A stretch of 35,743 bases of DNA, from the NCBI GenBank assembly GCA_003155175.1, contig PMFP01000170.1, positions 3,873-39,615 of the forward strand. Reading direction: 5' to 3'. Numbering within the stretch: the stretch's first letter is position 1; each line of letters opens with the position of its first letter. The position numbers and the translations under genes were made by a program. This stretch comes from Vulcanimicrobiota bacterium (GTDB taxonomy: Bacteria > Vulcanimicrobiota > Vulcanimicrobiia > Vulcanimicrobiales > Vulcanimicrobiaceae). Shown here piece by piece: positions 17,611 to 25,935 of the stretch. The notes beneath the pieces were generated by a model that saw only the letters and a program-made list of their open reading frames with translations, did not search any database and was not told the DNA's origin.

Positions 17611-19854
17611 ATGAATCGAGTCTTACGCACCGGAACCTTTTTCGCGCTTCCCTTCATGTTGGCGGCGATTGGCCTCGCGGCGCGTCCCGCGTTGGCGGGC
17701 GACCCCGGCGTGGCGCGCATCAGCGTCCTCCAGGGCGACGCGACCGTCACGCGCGGCGATTCGCAGCAGGCGGTTGCCGGCGTTATCAACGCTCCGCTCG
17801 AGACCTCAGACTACTTTTCCACCGGACCCTCGACGTATGCCGAAGTGCAATTCGACGGTATGTCGATGCTGCGCGTCGCGGGCGACACGCAGGTTCGCTT
17901 TGCCAATATGGACCCGATCGCGCGGCAAATTCAACTCGCTCAAGGCACTGCGGAACTCGGCTTGATCCGCGGAGCGCAGGCCGCGACGACGATCGATACG
18001 CCGTCGGTTTCGGTTCGCGCGAACCAGATGGGCGACTATCGCGTCTCCGTCGTTTCAAACGGCGCGACGTGGGTCACCGTACGCTCCGGTTCGGCGTCGC
18101 TGGTGACGCCGCACGGAACGCAAACGCTCTATGCCGGAAACACCGCCATCGCGAGCGGACCCGCCTCGAATCCCTCCGTTTCCTACACGAGCGCTCCCGC
18201 GACCGACGCCTTCGATTCGTTTAACGCGATGCGCAACGGCGTTGCGCTCGCCGCATACAACGCGTCGAGCCCGTATCTCGATCCGTCGATTGCGGGGTCG
18301 ACCGACTTCGCCCAATACGGCACGTGGGTCAACGTCGCGGGCTACGGCAACGTCTGGAACCCGTACCAAAGCGCTGGATGGGCTCCCTACCGCGACGGAA
18401 ACTGGACGTGGACGGGCGGCTACGGCTGGACGTGGGTCGGCAACGAGCCGTGGGGCTGGGCGCCGTACCACTACGGCCGCTGGTTCTATGCCAACAACTA
18501 CGGCTGGTGCTGGTATCCTCCGGCGTATGGCGTGGCGAGTGCATACGCCTGGCAGCCGGCGCTGGTCGGATTCCTCGGCTTCAACATCGGAGGCTTGAGC
18601 ATCGGGCTGAACTTTGGAAACCTGGCCTGGGTGCCGCTCGCACCGTTCGAGCCGTACTACGGCTGGGGCGGCGGCTGGGGTTGGAACAACGGCTGGAACC
18701 GCGGATGGGGCGGCGGCTACAACAACGTCACCTACATTACGAACATCACGAACATCAACAACTACTACTCGAATCTCAAGCACGGCGGCGCGACCGCTCC
18801 GGGCACGCGCGGAGGCCGTCCGCGGCCGATCGACGTCGATCCGTCGCGGCGCGTGTCCGTCATCCGCGGGCCGATCGCCGTTCTTCCGACGCACAACGAT
18901 CTGGCGTACAACGGCCACTTCGCGCGTAACCCGGTGCCGCTTTCGAAGAACTTCGCGTCGCCTCGCTTCGCTTCGGAGATTGCCGCCCAGCACGTGGTGC
19001 CGTTCTCGACCCAAATCGATCGCATGAAGACGCTGCAAAGCCAGCCCGTACACGTGGTCGCGGCAAAAGACGCACCGCCGGTGCACGTGGCGGAGCCGGG
19101 CGGAACGCCGGTTTCGCACGTCGCAGAGCCGCTCGGACGCGCAAACTCCGTCGCGACCGCACCCGAGCAACGTGCAGCGGGCGGCGGCGATCGCAGCGCA
19201 CCGGTGGCGGTGACCGAGCGATCCGTTCAGCCTCCGGCTTCGCAACCGGGCGATCCGTGGAGCAGTTTCGCGCATTCGCGCGGTACCGAGACGGTGGCGC
19301 CTGCACGCGGCGTCGTCCCCGGAACGAATCGCACCGGATCCGCGCCGGTCGCCGGCCGCCAGGGTTACGCGGCACCCGTGACCAACCGTACCGAGCCGGT
19401 CACGCCGGTAACCAATCGCGCGCAAACCGCGCCCGGCGCGTGGGCCTCGTTCGATTCCGCTCGCGGAACCAACCAAGGAGTCGAAACCGCGCGTTCGGTG
19501 ACGTATTCGACGCCACGAGGGAATGCAAGTTACGCGGTTCCGCACGGTAGCCAGGGATACGCTGCGCCGAGTGCGCCGCGCTATGCGTCGCCCGGCGGAT
19601 ACCCGGCGCCCCGGTACTCGTCACCCGGCGGCGGCTACGCTGCGCCGAGTGCGCCGCGGTACTCGTCGCCCGGCGGATACGCCGCTCCGCGTTACGGCGG
19701 CGGATATTCGGCACCCAGCGCGCCGCGAGGCGGTGGCGGATATTCGGCGCCCAGCGCGCCGCGAGGCGGTGGCGGATCGGCACCCTCGCGTCCTTCCGCA
19801 CCGAGCGGAGGCGGCGGCCACTCCGGTGGTGGGCGCGGTCCCGGCCGGCCTTAG
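17611..19854 (+). CDS. FecR-domain / DUF6600-like secreted protein with Y/W/G-rich region and Pro/Ser/Gly-rich repetitive C-terminus
   Basis: Signal peptide (MNRVLRTGTFFALPFMLAAIGLAARPALA), FecR-like segment (ARISVLQGDATVTRGDSQQ...LETSDYFSTGPSTYAEVQFDG), DUF6600-like YGTWVNVAGYGNVWNPYQSAGWAPYRDGNWTWTGGYGWTWVGNEPWGWAPYHYGRW, C-terminal PSAPRY/GGYAAP repeats. Confidence 0.82.
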   Translation: MNRVLRTGTFFALPFMLAAIGLAARPALAGDPGVARISVLQGDATVTRGDSQQAVAGVINAPLETSDYFSTGPSTYAEVQFDGMSMLRVAGDTQVRFANMDPIARQIQLAQGTAELGLIRGAQAATTIDTPSVSVRANQMGDYRVSVVSNGATWVTVRSGSASLVTPHGTQTLYAGNTAIASGPASNPSVSYTSAPATDAFDSFNAMRNGVALAAYNASSPYLDPSIAGSTDFAQYGTWVNVAGYGNVWNPYQSAGWAPYRDGNWTWTGGYGWTWVGNEPWGWAPYHYGRWFYANNYGWCWYPPAYGVASAYAWQPALVGFLGFNIGGLSIGLNFGNLAWVPLAPFEPYYGWGGGWGWNNGWNRGWGGGYNNVTYITNITNINNYYSNLKHGGATAPGTRGGRPRPIDVDPSRRVSVIRGPIAVLPTHNDLAYNGHFARNPVPLSKNFASPRFASEIAAQHVVPFSTQIDRMKTLQSQPVHVVAAKDAPPVHVAEPGGTPVSHVAEPLGRANSVATAPEQRAAGGGDRSAPVAVTERSVQPPASQPGDPWSSFAHSRGTETVAPARGVVPGTNRTGSAPVAGRQGYAAPVTNRTEPVTPVTNRAQTAPGAWASFDSARGTNQGVETARSVTYSTPRGNASYAVPHGSQGYAAPSAPRYASPGGYPAPRYSSPGGGYAAPSAPRYSSPGGYAAPRYGGGYSAPSAPRGGGGYSAPSAPRGGGGSAPSRPSAPSGGGGHSGGGRGPGRP
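19558..19780 (+). repeat. Imperfect in-frame coding repeats in the C-terminus of the FecR/DUF6600 protein
   Basis: GCTGCGCCGAGTGCGCCGCG occurs at 19561 and again 78 bp later at 19639. A roughly 33-bp unit, GGCGGATATTCGGC(A/G)CCCAGCGCGCCGCGAGGCGGT, is tandemly duplicated near 19700-19770. Confidence 0.75.
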
Positions 19855-19865
19855 CGCAATCGCCG

Positions 19866-20888
19866 CTAGGCGATCGTAATCCCGGGCGTCTCCGTAAACG
19901 TGCCGACATGCGCGACGACGGAGACGCCCTCTTCGTTTGCGGCGCGCACGAAATCGCTCGCGCGCTCCCGCGGAATCGCTACGAGCAAGCCGCCCGACGT
20001 TTGCGCATCGCAGCAAAGAATCCGCATCGCGTCGTCAAGGTCCGCGGCGAAGCGCGTGTCGTTTTCCAGAGCAATCTCGAGGTTGCGTAGCGTTCCGCCC
20101 GGCGCGCAAGAAACGGCGAGATCGCGCGCGTGCGCCAGAAGCGGGAATTGCGACGAGTGCAATACGGCGCCGATGCCCGCCGATGCCGTCATCTCGCGAA
20201 GATGGCCGGCTAGTCCGAAACCGGTGACGTCGGTCGCGGCGGATGCGCTTGCGCGCAGCATTGCGACGGACGCCTCGCGATTGAGCCGTTTCATGGAGTC
20301 GATTGCAGGTTGCAGATCCGCATCGCGGATCGCGCCGCGCCGGCGCGCGGTGGTGAGGATCCCCGTGCCCAGCGCTTTGGTGAGAAAGATTTCGTCGCCG
20401 GCGCGTGCGGTGGAGTTGCGCACGATGCAGCCGGGATGCACCACGCCGGTTACGGCCAGGCCGTACTTCGGCTCGTCGTCCTTTATGGTGTGACCGCCGA
20501 TGATCTCGATTCCGGCACGTTTGGCCGCATCCGCTCCGCCACGCAGGATCGCTCCGGCGATTGCGGGGTCCATCTTCTCGGGAAACGCGCCGATGGCGAG
20601 CGCGGATAGCGGCTTGCCCCCCATCGCGTAGACGTCGGAGATCGCGTTGGTCGCGGCGATCGCCCCGAAATCGTACGGGTCGTCCACGATCGGCGTGAAG
20701 AAATCGACCGTTTGCACCAGCGCGAGCTCGTCGCTCACACGATAGACGCCGGCATCGTCGGACGTTGCGTTTCCGACCAGCACGTTTGGGTCGGTGATCG
20801 GAGGCAGTGCGCGCAACATCGCGGCCAGCGTCGCCGAGTCCATCTTTGCGGCGCACCCGGCGCACGAAGCGAGCTCCGTGAGTTTCAT
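19866..20888 (-). CDS. selD: Selenide, water dikinase (selenophosphate synthetase), Cys-type
   Basis: LTELASCAGCAAKMDSATL catalytic region with Cys rather than Sec, DDAGVYRVSDELALVQTVDFFTPIVDDPYDFGAIAATNAISDVYAMGG, GGHTIKDDEPKYGLAVTG, TDVTGFGLAGHLREM, CDAQTSGGLL. ATG at 20888; the ORF-track extension to 21167 is spurious. Confidence 0.95.
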   Translation of the reverse strand: MKLTELASCAGCAAKMDSATLAAMLRALPPITDPNVLVGNATSDDAGVYRVSDELALVQTVDFFTPIVDDPYDFGAIAATNAISDVYAMGGKPLSALAIGAFPEKMDPAIAGAILRGGADAAKRAGIEIIGGHTIKDDEPKYGLAVTGVVHPGCIVRNSTARAGDEIFLTKALGTGILTTARRRGAIRDADLQPAIDSMKRLNREASVAMLRASASAATDVTGFGLAGHLREMTASAGIGAVLHSSQFPLLAHARDLAVSCAPGGTLRNLEIALENDTRFAADLDDAMRILCCDAQTSGGLLVAIPRERASDFVRAANEEGVSVVAHVGTFTETPGITIA

Positions 20889-21358
20889 GCCGTCGCACCG
20901 GGCGCGTACGCGCGCTCGACGAACGCTTCGACCAGCGCTTCGATGCCGCGAGCGTCCTCGGCGGAGAAACGTCCGACGAGCGGGCTGTCGACGTCGAAGA
21001 TGCCTCGCACCGTGCCGTCGACGACAAGCGGCACGACGATCTCGGATCGCGAGCGGGCATCGCATACGATGTGCCCGTCGAATGCGGCCACGTCGTCGAC
21101 GACCACGGTGCGGCCCGTTTCGAAGGCTTTTGAGCAGACGCCGCGACCTTTGGGAAGCCGCGTGCACGCCGGCCGGCCCGAGAACGGTCCCAAGACCAGC
21201 CCCCCGTCGCCGGCGGGGAAGTAGAAGCCCGCCCAGTTCACGCCCGAGATCTCATGGAAAATGAAGGCCGAAAAGTTCGACGCGTTGGCGATCGTATCGG
21301 TCTCGCCGCCGAGCAGCGCGCGAGCCTGGGCGACCAGGAGATCGTAATCGAGGTCCAT
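20885..21358 (-). CDS. msrC: GAF-domain free methionine-(R)-sulfoxide reductase (fRMsr)
   Basis: GVNWAGFYF, LVLGPFSGRPACTRLPKGRGVCSKAF and HIVCDARSRSEIVVPLV carry the three cysteines typical of fRMsr. Stop overlaps the selD start (ATGA). Confidence 0.9.
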   Translation of the reverse strand: MDLDYDLLVAQARALLGGETDTIANASNFSAFIFHEISGVNWAGFYFPAGDGGLVLGPFSGRPACTRLPKGRGVCSKAFETGRTVVVDDVAAFDGHIVCDARSRSEIVVPLVVDGTVRGIFDVDSPLVGRFSAEDARGIEALVEAFVERAYAPGATA

Positions 21359-21500
21359 CGTTCCGCCATTCGCGGCGCTTCTCGCGCATACCAGGCGTGC
21401 CCGGGCCCGCTCCTCTCTAGGTAAGATCCGGAGCCGGCCTGAGGGAGCCGGGTCGGCGAGGGCCAAATCTAGGCTCGGCGGCCGGCCCCGCCCGCGGTAT

Positions 21501-21574
21501 GCGCCCGTAGCTCAACTGGATAGAGCAAGGCACTCCTAAGGCCGAGGTTGTGAGTTCGATTCTCGCCGGGCGCA
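21501..21574 (+). tRNA. tRNA-Arg(CCT)
   Basis: Acceptor GCGCCCG/CGGGCGC perfect; D-arm GCTC/GAGC with GG; anticodon loop CTCCTAA (anticodon CCT at 21535-21537); T-arm GTGAG-TTCGATT-CTCGC; discriminator A; no encoded CCA. Anticodon stem AGGCA/GGCCG has non-Watson-Crick end positions. Confidence 0.93.
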
Positions 21575-21593
21575 AGGTTTAGAGCGGGCGTAT

Positions 21594-21632
21594 ACGGGGG
21601 CAGAGCCCCCGTGAGCGGCCGAGTGGCCGCTC
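21594..21632 (+). repeat. Two consecutive perfect hairpins downstream of tRNA-Arg
   Basis: ACGGGGGC-AGA-GCCCCCGT (21594-21612), then GAGCGGCC-GAGT-GGCCGCTC (21613-21632); 8-bp stems with no mismatch, directly abutting. Confidence 0.8.
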
Positions 21633-21639
21633 GGGGGTG

Positions 21640-21664
21640 AACGGGGGGCACGCCGCCCCGTTTT
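21640..21664 (+). terminator. Intrinsic-terminator-like hairpin after tRNA-Arg
   Basis: AACGGGG (21640-21646) pairs with CCCCGTT (21656-21662), with TTTT at 21661-21664. Confidence 0.6.
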
Positions 21665-21700
21665 AAAGGAAAGACCGGGCGCCCGGGACTAGCAGGGGGG

Positions 21701-22339
21701 GTGGTTGACCCGCCTCTCGCGCAGATCGCCCCCATCAAGACGCGCCGCGTCTGGCGAGATCTCGCGCGCATCCTCTCGACGATCTTCAACCCGTTCCTGA
21801 CCTCGCTCGCGCTCTTCGTGATCCTGGCCCACGCGTCGGCTCACGACACGCTGGAGTTCTGGTGGCTGCTCTTCGTTTCGACGTTCTTCACGTCCATCGG
21901 TCCGATGCTCTACGTCTTCTGGCTTTATGCGAGCGACCGGATCTCCGACCTCGACATGTCCGTGCGGCGCGAGCGCGAGGCCGTCTTCGGGGCGTTCGTC
22001 GTTTTCTACCTCGTCGGCACAATCGTGCTCTGGCTCATTCACGCGCCGCGCATATTGATCGCCACGATGGCGGCGTTTACGCTCTCCACCATCGTTTGCC
22101 AGTACATCACGCGCTACTGGAAGATCAGCACCCACGCGCTAGGCATAACGGCGCCGCTTGTCGCGCTCACGCTGCTCTACGGGCGCGCGCCGCTTCCGTT
22201 CCTGGTGCTCATTCCGATGGTGTGTTGGGCTCGGGTGTATCTGAAAGCCCACAGCGTGGCGCAGGTGATCGCAGGCGCCGGCCTGGCCCTGGCTTCGACG
22301 CTATTCTTCTTCCATGTGTTTCACATCGCCGAGCTCTAG
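21701..22339 (+). CDS. PAP2-like integral membrane protein
   Basis: Multi-TM protein; C-terminal YLKAHSVAQVIAGAGLALA resembles the PAP2 H...Q/G motif region. GTG start. Confidence 0.6.
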   Translation: MVDPPLAQIAPIKTRRVWRDLARILSTIFNPFLTSLALFVILAHASAHDTLEFWWLLFVSTFFTSIGPMLYVFWLYASDRISDLDMSVRREREAVFGAFVVFYLVGTIVLWLIHAPRILIATMAAFTLSTIVCQYITRYWKISTHALGITAPLVALTLLYGRAPLPFLVLIPMVCWARVYLKAHSVAQVIAGAGLALASTLFFFHVFHIAEL

Positions 22340-23080
22340 GCCGGGCACGCCGAGCCCGAGGAGCTGCGCGCGGAAGTGCCCGGCATCGCCGCTGGTAACG
22401 TAGACGGTCCGGCCGGATCCCTCATCGAAACCCCGCTCTTCGGCGAAGCGTTCGACGCGAGCGGCTTGCTCGACGGCCGGATCGAGCAGTTCCACCTCCG
22501 GACCGAACGCTCGCGTGAAGTGCGCTTCGAGCAACGGGTAGTGCGTGCATCCGAAGACCACTGCATCGAGATCGCCCGGCAGCGCGGCGCGGGCCCGATT
22601 GACGGCATCGCGTGCCTGCGCGCCTTCGGTCTGGCCCGACTCGACCAGCGGAACGAGCTCCGGCGCACCGACTTCCGCAACCCGCGTTCCGGGCGAACGC
22701 GACCGTATGGCACGGCCGTACGCTCCACTGCTCGCGGTCGCGGCGGTCGCAACGATGCCGACGCGAGCGTAGCCGGCACGCTCGACGGCGATCGCCGCCG
22801 CCTCGATCAAGTCGAACACCATCGCATGCGAAGCGGGCCATCCGCGCGTCTGCCCGATCGCACATGACGTGTTGCACGCCATCACGACGGCCTCCACGCC
22901 TTGGCCGTCAAACCACGCGAGGTTGTCCCGCAGGAGCGCTTCGAGGTCGCCGAGCTCCCGGTCGCCGTACGGCAGATGGCGCTGATCGGCAAAAAATATG
23001 AGATCGGCGCGCGGCAGCCGGTCGCGCACGCGACGCAAAACGGTCAGGCCGCCCAGCCCGGAATCGAACAGTCCCAGCAT
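22301..23080 (-). CDS. murI: Glutamate racemase
   Basis: MLGLFDSGLGGLTVLRRVRDRLP, FFADQRHLPYGDR, VVMACNTSCA, VFGCTHYPLLEAHF. Confidence 0.95.
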   Translation of the reverse strand: MLGLFDSGLGGLTVLRRVRDRLPRADLIFFADQRHLPYGDRELGDLEALLRDNLAWFDGQGVEAVVMACNTSCAIGQTRGWPASHAMVFDLIEAAAIAVERAGYARVGIVATAATASSGAYGRAIRSRSPGTRVAEVGAPELVPLVESGQTEGAQARDAVNRARAALPGDLDAVVFGCTHYPLLEAHFTRAFGPEVELLDPAVEQAARVERFAEERGFDEGSGRTVYVTSGDAGHFRAQLLGLGVPGLELGDVKHMEEE

Positions 23081-23088
23081 ACGGCGTC

Positions 23089-24984
23089 CTACTGCGGCGC
23101 GCTACCGGAGACCGGGTACTGTTGCGCGTAGCGGTCGATGCCGTCGGCGATGGCTTGGGCGACCTTCTGACGCCACGACGGGGAATCGAGCAAGGCGAAG
23201 TCGTCGGGGTTGGACAGAAACGCGGTTTCCACCAAAACGGCCGGCATGTAGGAATGAAGCGTTACGTATAGGTGGCTCTTGACGATGCCGTCGTCCTTGG
23301 TCCCCAGCGATGCCGCGAGCGCCGCCTGGATGAATCGCGCGAGCGGCACGTCGCCCGCTTTGGAATAGTACGTCGTCGTTCCGCTCGGTCCCGAATTGAT
23401 GAAACTGTTCACGTGAATGCTCACGAACATCCGTGCGCCTGCCGAATTCCCGACGTTGACGCGTGCCTGCAACTCGTCGTGCGCCGAGTCGTTGGGTGCG
23501 TAAACGTCGACGTCGGTCGTGCGCGTCATACGAACCTGCCATCCGCGCGCCTGGAGGATCGCGCGCAGGCGCCCTGCCATGTCCAGCGTGAGGTTCGCCT
23601 CGTTCAAGCCACCGTGCGATGCGCCGGTGTCGCTGCCGCCGTGCCCGGGATCGATCACGATCAGTTTCGGATTGGTGGGAACGTAGCTGCTCGGCGCCAA
23701 CTCGTCCGGGTTCCCGAGGGCGCCTCCGGCCGTATCGGCCGGCGCGGGCGTTACCGGCGCGACCGCGTCGGTCGTCGCTACCACCGAGCCGATGGTGCCC
23801 TGGCCCGCTCGTGCCGCGTCGAGATCCTCGTCGGTTCCGACCGAAACGACGAGCCCCGTCGTTGCCGGATTGACGGAAAGCTGCTTGGGTCCGGCCAGCG
23901 TGATCGCGACGCGGACCGTCTGACCGTCGATTTGCTTGACGCGCAGCGAGACGCCGGGATCGGCGAGCGTGCCGTCTTGCTCCGGCGTCGCTAAGTGCGC
24001 GTTCTGAATATCCACCCAGAAGCGGTTGTCCGGATCGCGTAACCGATGCCACTGGAACGCCGCATCGCCGGTAACGTGGATCGTGACCGCCAAGCCGTCC
24101 TGACTCTGCTGGGCGTCTACGCCGGTTACGGTCGCCGAGCCGGCCGCCGTCGCGGCGGGCGCCGGCGTAATCATCTGTGGCGGCGGAGGCGGCGGCGTCG
24201 GAGCCGAGCCGACGGCCGGAGCGGCGCCGCTAAACGAAACCGCGAAATCGCGATCGTTGTCGTTACGCGGCGGACCGTGCTGCGCGCCGGGCGTGAGCAA
24301 CACCGTCACGAGCGTCTTTGGCGACCGAGCCGGACCGCTTTGCGAGACCAAAATGGACGAGACGCCGCCGGCATTGACGGCGCGTTGCGGAGCCAGCGTC
24401 GTCCCCACGCCGTCGAATTCGTACGCAACCTTCTGGGCGTTGTCTTCGACGAGGCGCGGCCGGAGCGGCGCGCCCGCGCGCGCAACGATCGTCGTGCCAC
24501 CGCCCGCCGCCCGCACGTCGAGCGTCGAGAGTTGCGGCTGCATTACCATCTGGCTGCCGTCGGAACGCAGCGCGTAAGAGAGCGCGTGCAGCAGCTCGTC
24601 GAGCGGGAGATAGACTTCGTCGCCGACGAGATAGGGCGCGACGGACGCCTGAGCGGAGAGCGCTCCGACTTCGTAGGCGCGATCTCCGACCGAGAAACTG
24701 ATCACGCGCGGCTCGGACGTCGTGATGAGGACGTACCGCTCGCCCCGCTTCCACGTCATGACGGCGCCGGTGGCGCCGAGCAGTTTCTTGAGTGATGGGT
24801 CCTCAACCCCGACGGCGGTCACGCCGCCCGAGTTGCTGACGTGCGTAAACGCGACCGTCTGTCCGCCGAGCACGAACGAGAGCGCCGCCGCGGAACGAGC
24901 CGGCAGGACGGAGACGGCCAGCAGAACGGCCGCCGCCGCGACGGCGCTAAAAATCCGAACGGTGTAGCGGCTGATCCAGTTCAA
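23089..24984 (-). CDS. N-acetylmuramoyl-L-alanine amidase (AMIN plus Amidase_3)
   Basis: Signal peptide; IVIDPGHGGSDTGASHGGLNEANLTLDMAGRL, FVSIHVNSF, PAVLVETAFLSNPDDF catalytic motifs; AMIN-like domains upstream. Probable TTG start after a G-rich SD. Confidence 0.92.
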   Translation of the reverse strand: MNWISRYTVRIFSAVAAAAVLLAVSVLPARSAAALSFVLGGQTVAFTHVSNSGGVTAVGVEDPSLKKLLGATGAVMTWKRGERYVLITTSEPRVISFSVGDRAYEVGALSAQASVAPYLVGDEVYLPLDELLHALSYALRSDGSQMVMQPQLSTLDVRAAGGGTTIVARAGAPLRPRLVEDNAQKVAYEFDGVGTTLAPQRAVNAGGVSSILVSQSGPARSPKTLVTVLLTPGAQHGPPRNDNDRDFAVSFSGAAPAVGSAPTPPPPPPQMITPAPAATAAGSATVTGVDAQQSQDGLAVTIHVTGDAAFQWHRLRDPDNRFWVDIQNAHLATPEQDGTLADPGVSLRVKQIDGQTVRVAITLAGPKQLSVNPATTGLVVSVGTDEDLDAARAGQGTIGSVVATTDAVAPVTPAPADTAGGALGNPDELAPSSYVPTNPKLIVIDPGHGGSDTGASHGGLNEANLTLDMAGRLRAILQARGWQVRMTRTTDVDVYAPNDSAHDELQARVNVGNSAGARMFVSIHVNSFINSGPSGTTTYYSKAGDVPLARFIQAALAASLGTKDDGIVKSHLYVTLHSYMPAVLVETAFLSNPDDFALLDSPSWRQKVAQAIADGIDRYAQQYPVSGSAPQ

Positions 24985-25513
24985 TATGCCCCCCAGGCAG
25001 CGTTTCGAGCGTCGCCCCGTTGACGGTCACCTGCACGGCGTTGATGCCCGGAACGCCGGTTACCGTATAAACGAGAGATTTGAACTCGCCGTTCTCACCG
25101 AACGTTCCGGCAACTTGCTGAGCGACATCCTTGGAGAGATCGACCGTAGCAGTCGAACCGGTGACCGAGACGGCCTGGACGTGGGTTCCCGGCGGGAAGC
25201 GAACCGCGGCGACGTCGCTCGGCGGGCCCGCAACGGCCTGCACCGCCGCATAGAGCACCGTATTGTGAAGATGCTCGGCGTCCGTCTCACCGGCTTGCGC
25301 CGGGCGCGTCGAGACGCGCCACGCCGCCAGTGACGTTCCGTCGCTTTGCTTGGTGTAGTAGACGGAGAGATACTGGGCCGTTGCGGGACGCCGGCTCAGA
25401 ACGTACCACGTCCCGCCGGCAACGACCGCCAAGAGCACGAGGAGGGCGAAAACGCGCGGTCCGGACGTGCTGCGGGGCGCCGGCTTAGGACGCGATCGCC
25501 GAATCGTGCTCAT
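24947..25513 (-). CDS. GerMN-domain membrane-anchored protein
   Basis: N-terminal TM (VFALLVLLAVVAGGTWYVL) and GerMN-like LSVYYTKQSDGTSLAAWRVS...AVQAVAGPPSDVAAVRFPPGTHVQAVSVTGSTATVDLSKDVAQQ...SLVYTVTGVPGINAVQVTVNG. Confidence 0.82.
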   Translation of the reverse strand: MSTIRRSRPKPAPRSTSGPRVFALLVLLAVVAGGTWYVLSRRPATAQYLSVYYTKQSDGTSLAAWRVSTRPAQAGETDAEHLHNTVLYAAVQAVAGPPSDVAAVRFPPGTHVQAVSVTGSTATVDLSKDVAQQVAGTFGENGEFKSLVYTVTGVPGINAVQVTVNGATLETLPGGHIELDQPLHRSDF

Positions 25514-25531
25514 CGACCGCGGACTCGTCCG

Positions 25532-25894
25532 CTATGCATGAGCCGACACGTCGTGCATGTGCACTCCGACGTACGCCGTCCCAATCAACAGAACCAGACC
25601 CAGCAGGGAGAGCGCGATCGGGACCGCCGGACTGGTGGACCGGTCGCCTAAACGCCGTCCTGCGACATAAGCCACAGTGGCGAGCACCGCTCCGAGAACG
25701 TGCCAGAGGACGTCCGGCGGCGTCGCTCTGCCGAGCAGCGCTGCGTAAATGATGCCGATCAAGAACTGCACGCCGATGAGCGCGATCATGACCCGGCGTC
25801 CGAGTTGCACCCAGCCCAGCAACAACGCGCACAGCAAGACCAGGAACGCAAACCCAAGATGGATCTGCTCGATAACGGGAATGGCGGAAGCCAC
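25532..25894 (-). CDS. Small four-TM membrane protein, unknown function (possible heme/cytochrome-like histidines)
   Basis: 120 aa with four hydrophobic segments, His at EQIHLGFAF, LWHVLGA and VHMHDVSAH. GTG start with AAGGAG SD. Confidence 0.6.
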   Translation of the reverse strand: MASAIPVIEQIHLGFAFLVLLCALLLGWVQLGRRVMIALIGVQFLIGIIYAALLGRATPPDVLWHVLGAVLATVAYVAGRRLGDRSTSPAVPIALSLLGLVLLIGTAYVGVHMHDVSAHA

Positions 25895-25917
25895 GTGAAG
25901 TCGTTCTCCTTTGCTTA

Positions 25918-25935
25918 GCGAATCTTCTTATTCGC
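25918..25935 (+). promoter_or_regulatory. Inverted repeat abutting the multicopper oxidase start codon
   Basis: GCGAAT-CTTCTT-ATTCGC immediately followed by ATG at 25936; no SD-like sequence on this strand. Confidence 0.45.

Noticed and set aside
18055-19545. 496-aa minus-strand ORF
   Set aside because: Antisense to the FecR/DUF6600 gene, Arg-rich, no motif.
19558-19800. Regular repeats considered as a CRISPR array
   Set aside because: Repeats are in-frame low-complexity codons inside a coding gene, with no unique spacers or cas genes.
21501-21700. tRNA-Arg considered as an integration site for a mobile island
   Set aside because: No integrase, no visible direct repeat of the tRNA 3' end, and both flanks carry ordinary chromosomal genes.
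21469-21789. 106-aa minus-strand ORF containing GENRTHNLGLRSALLYPVELRAHT
   Set aside because: Classic spurious translation antisense to a tRNA gene.
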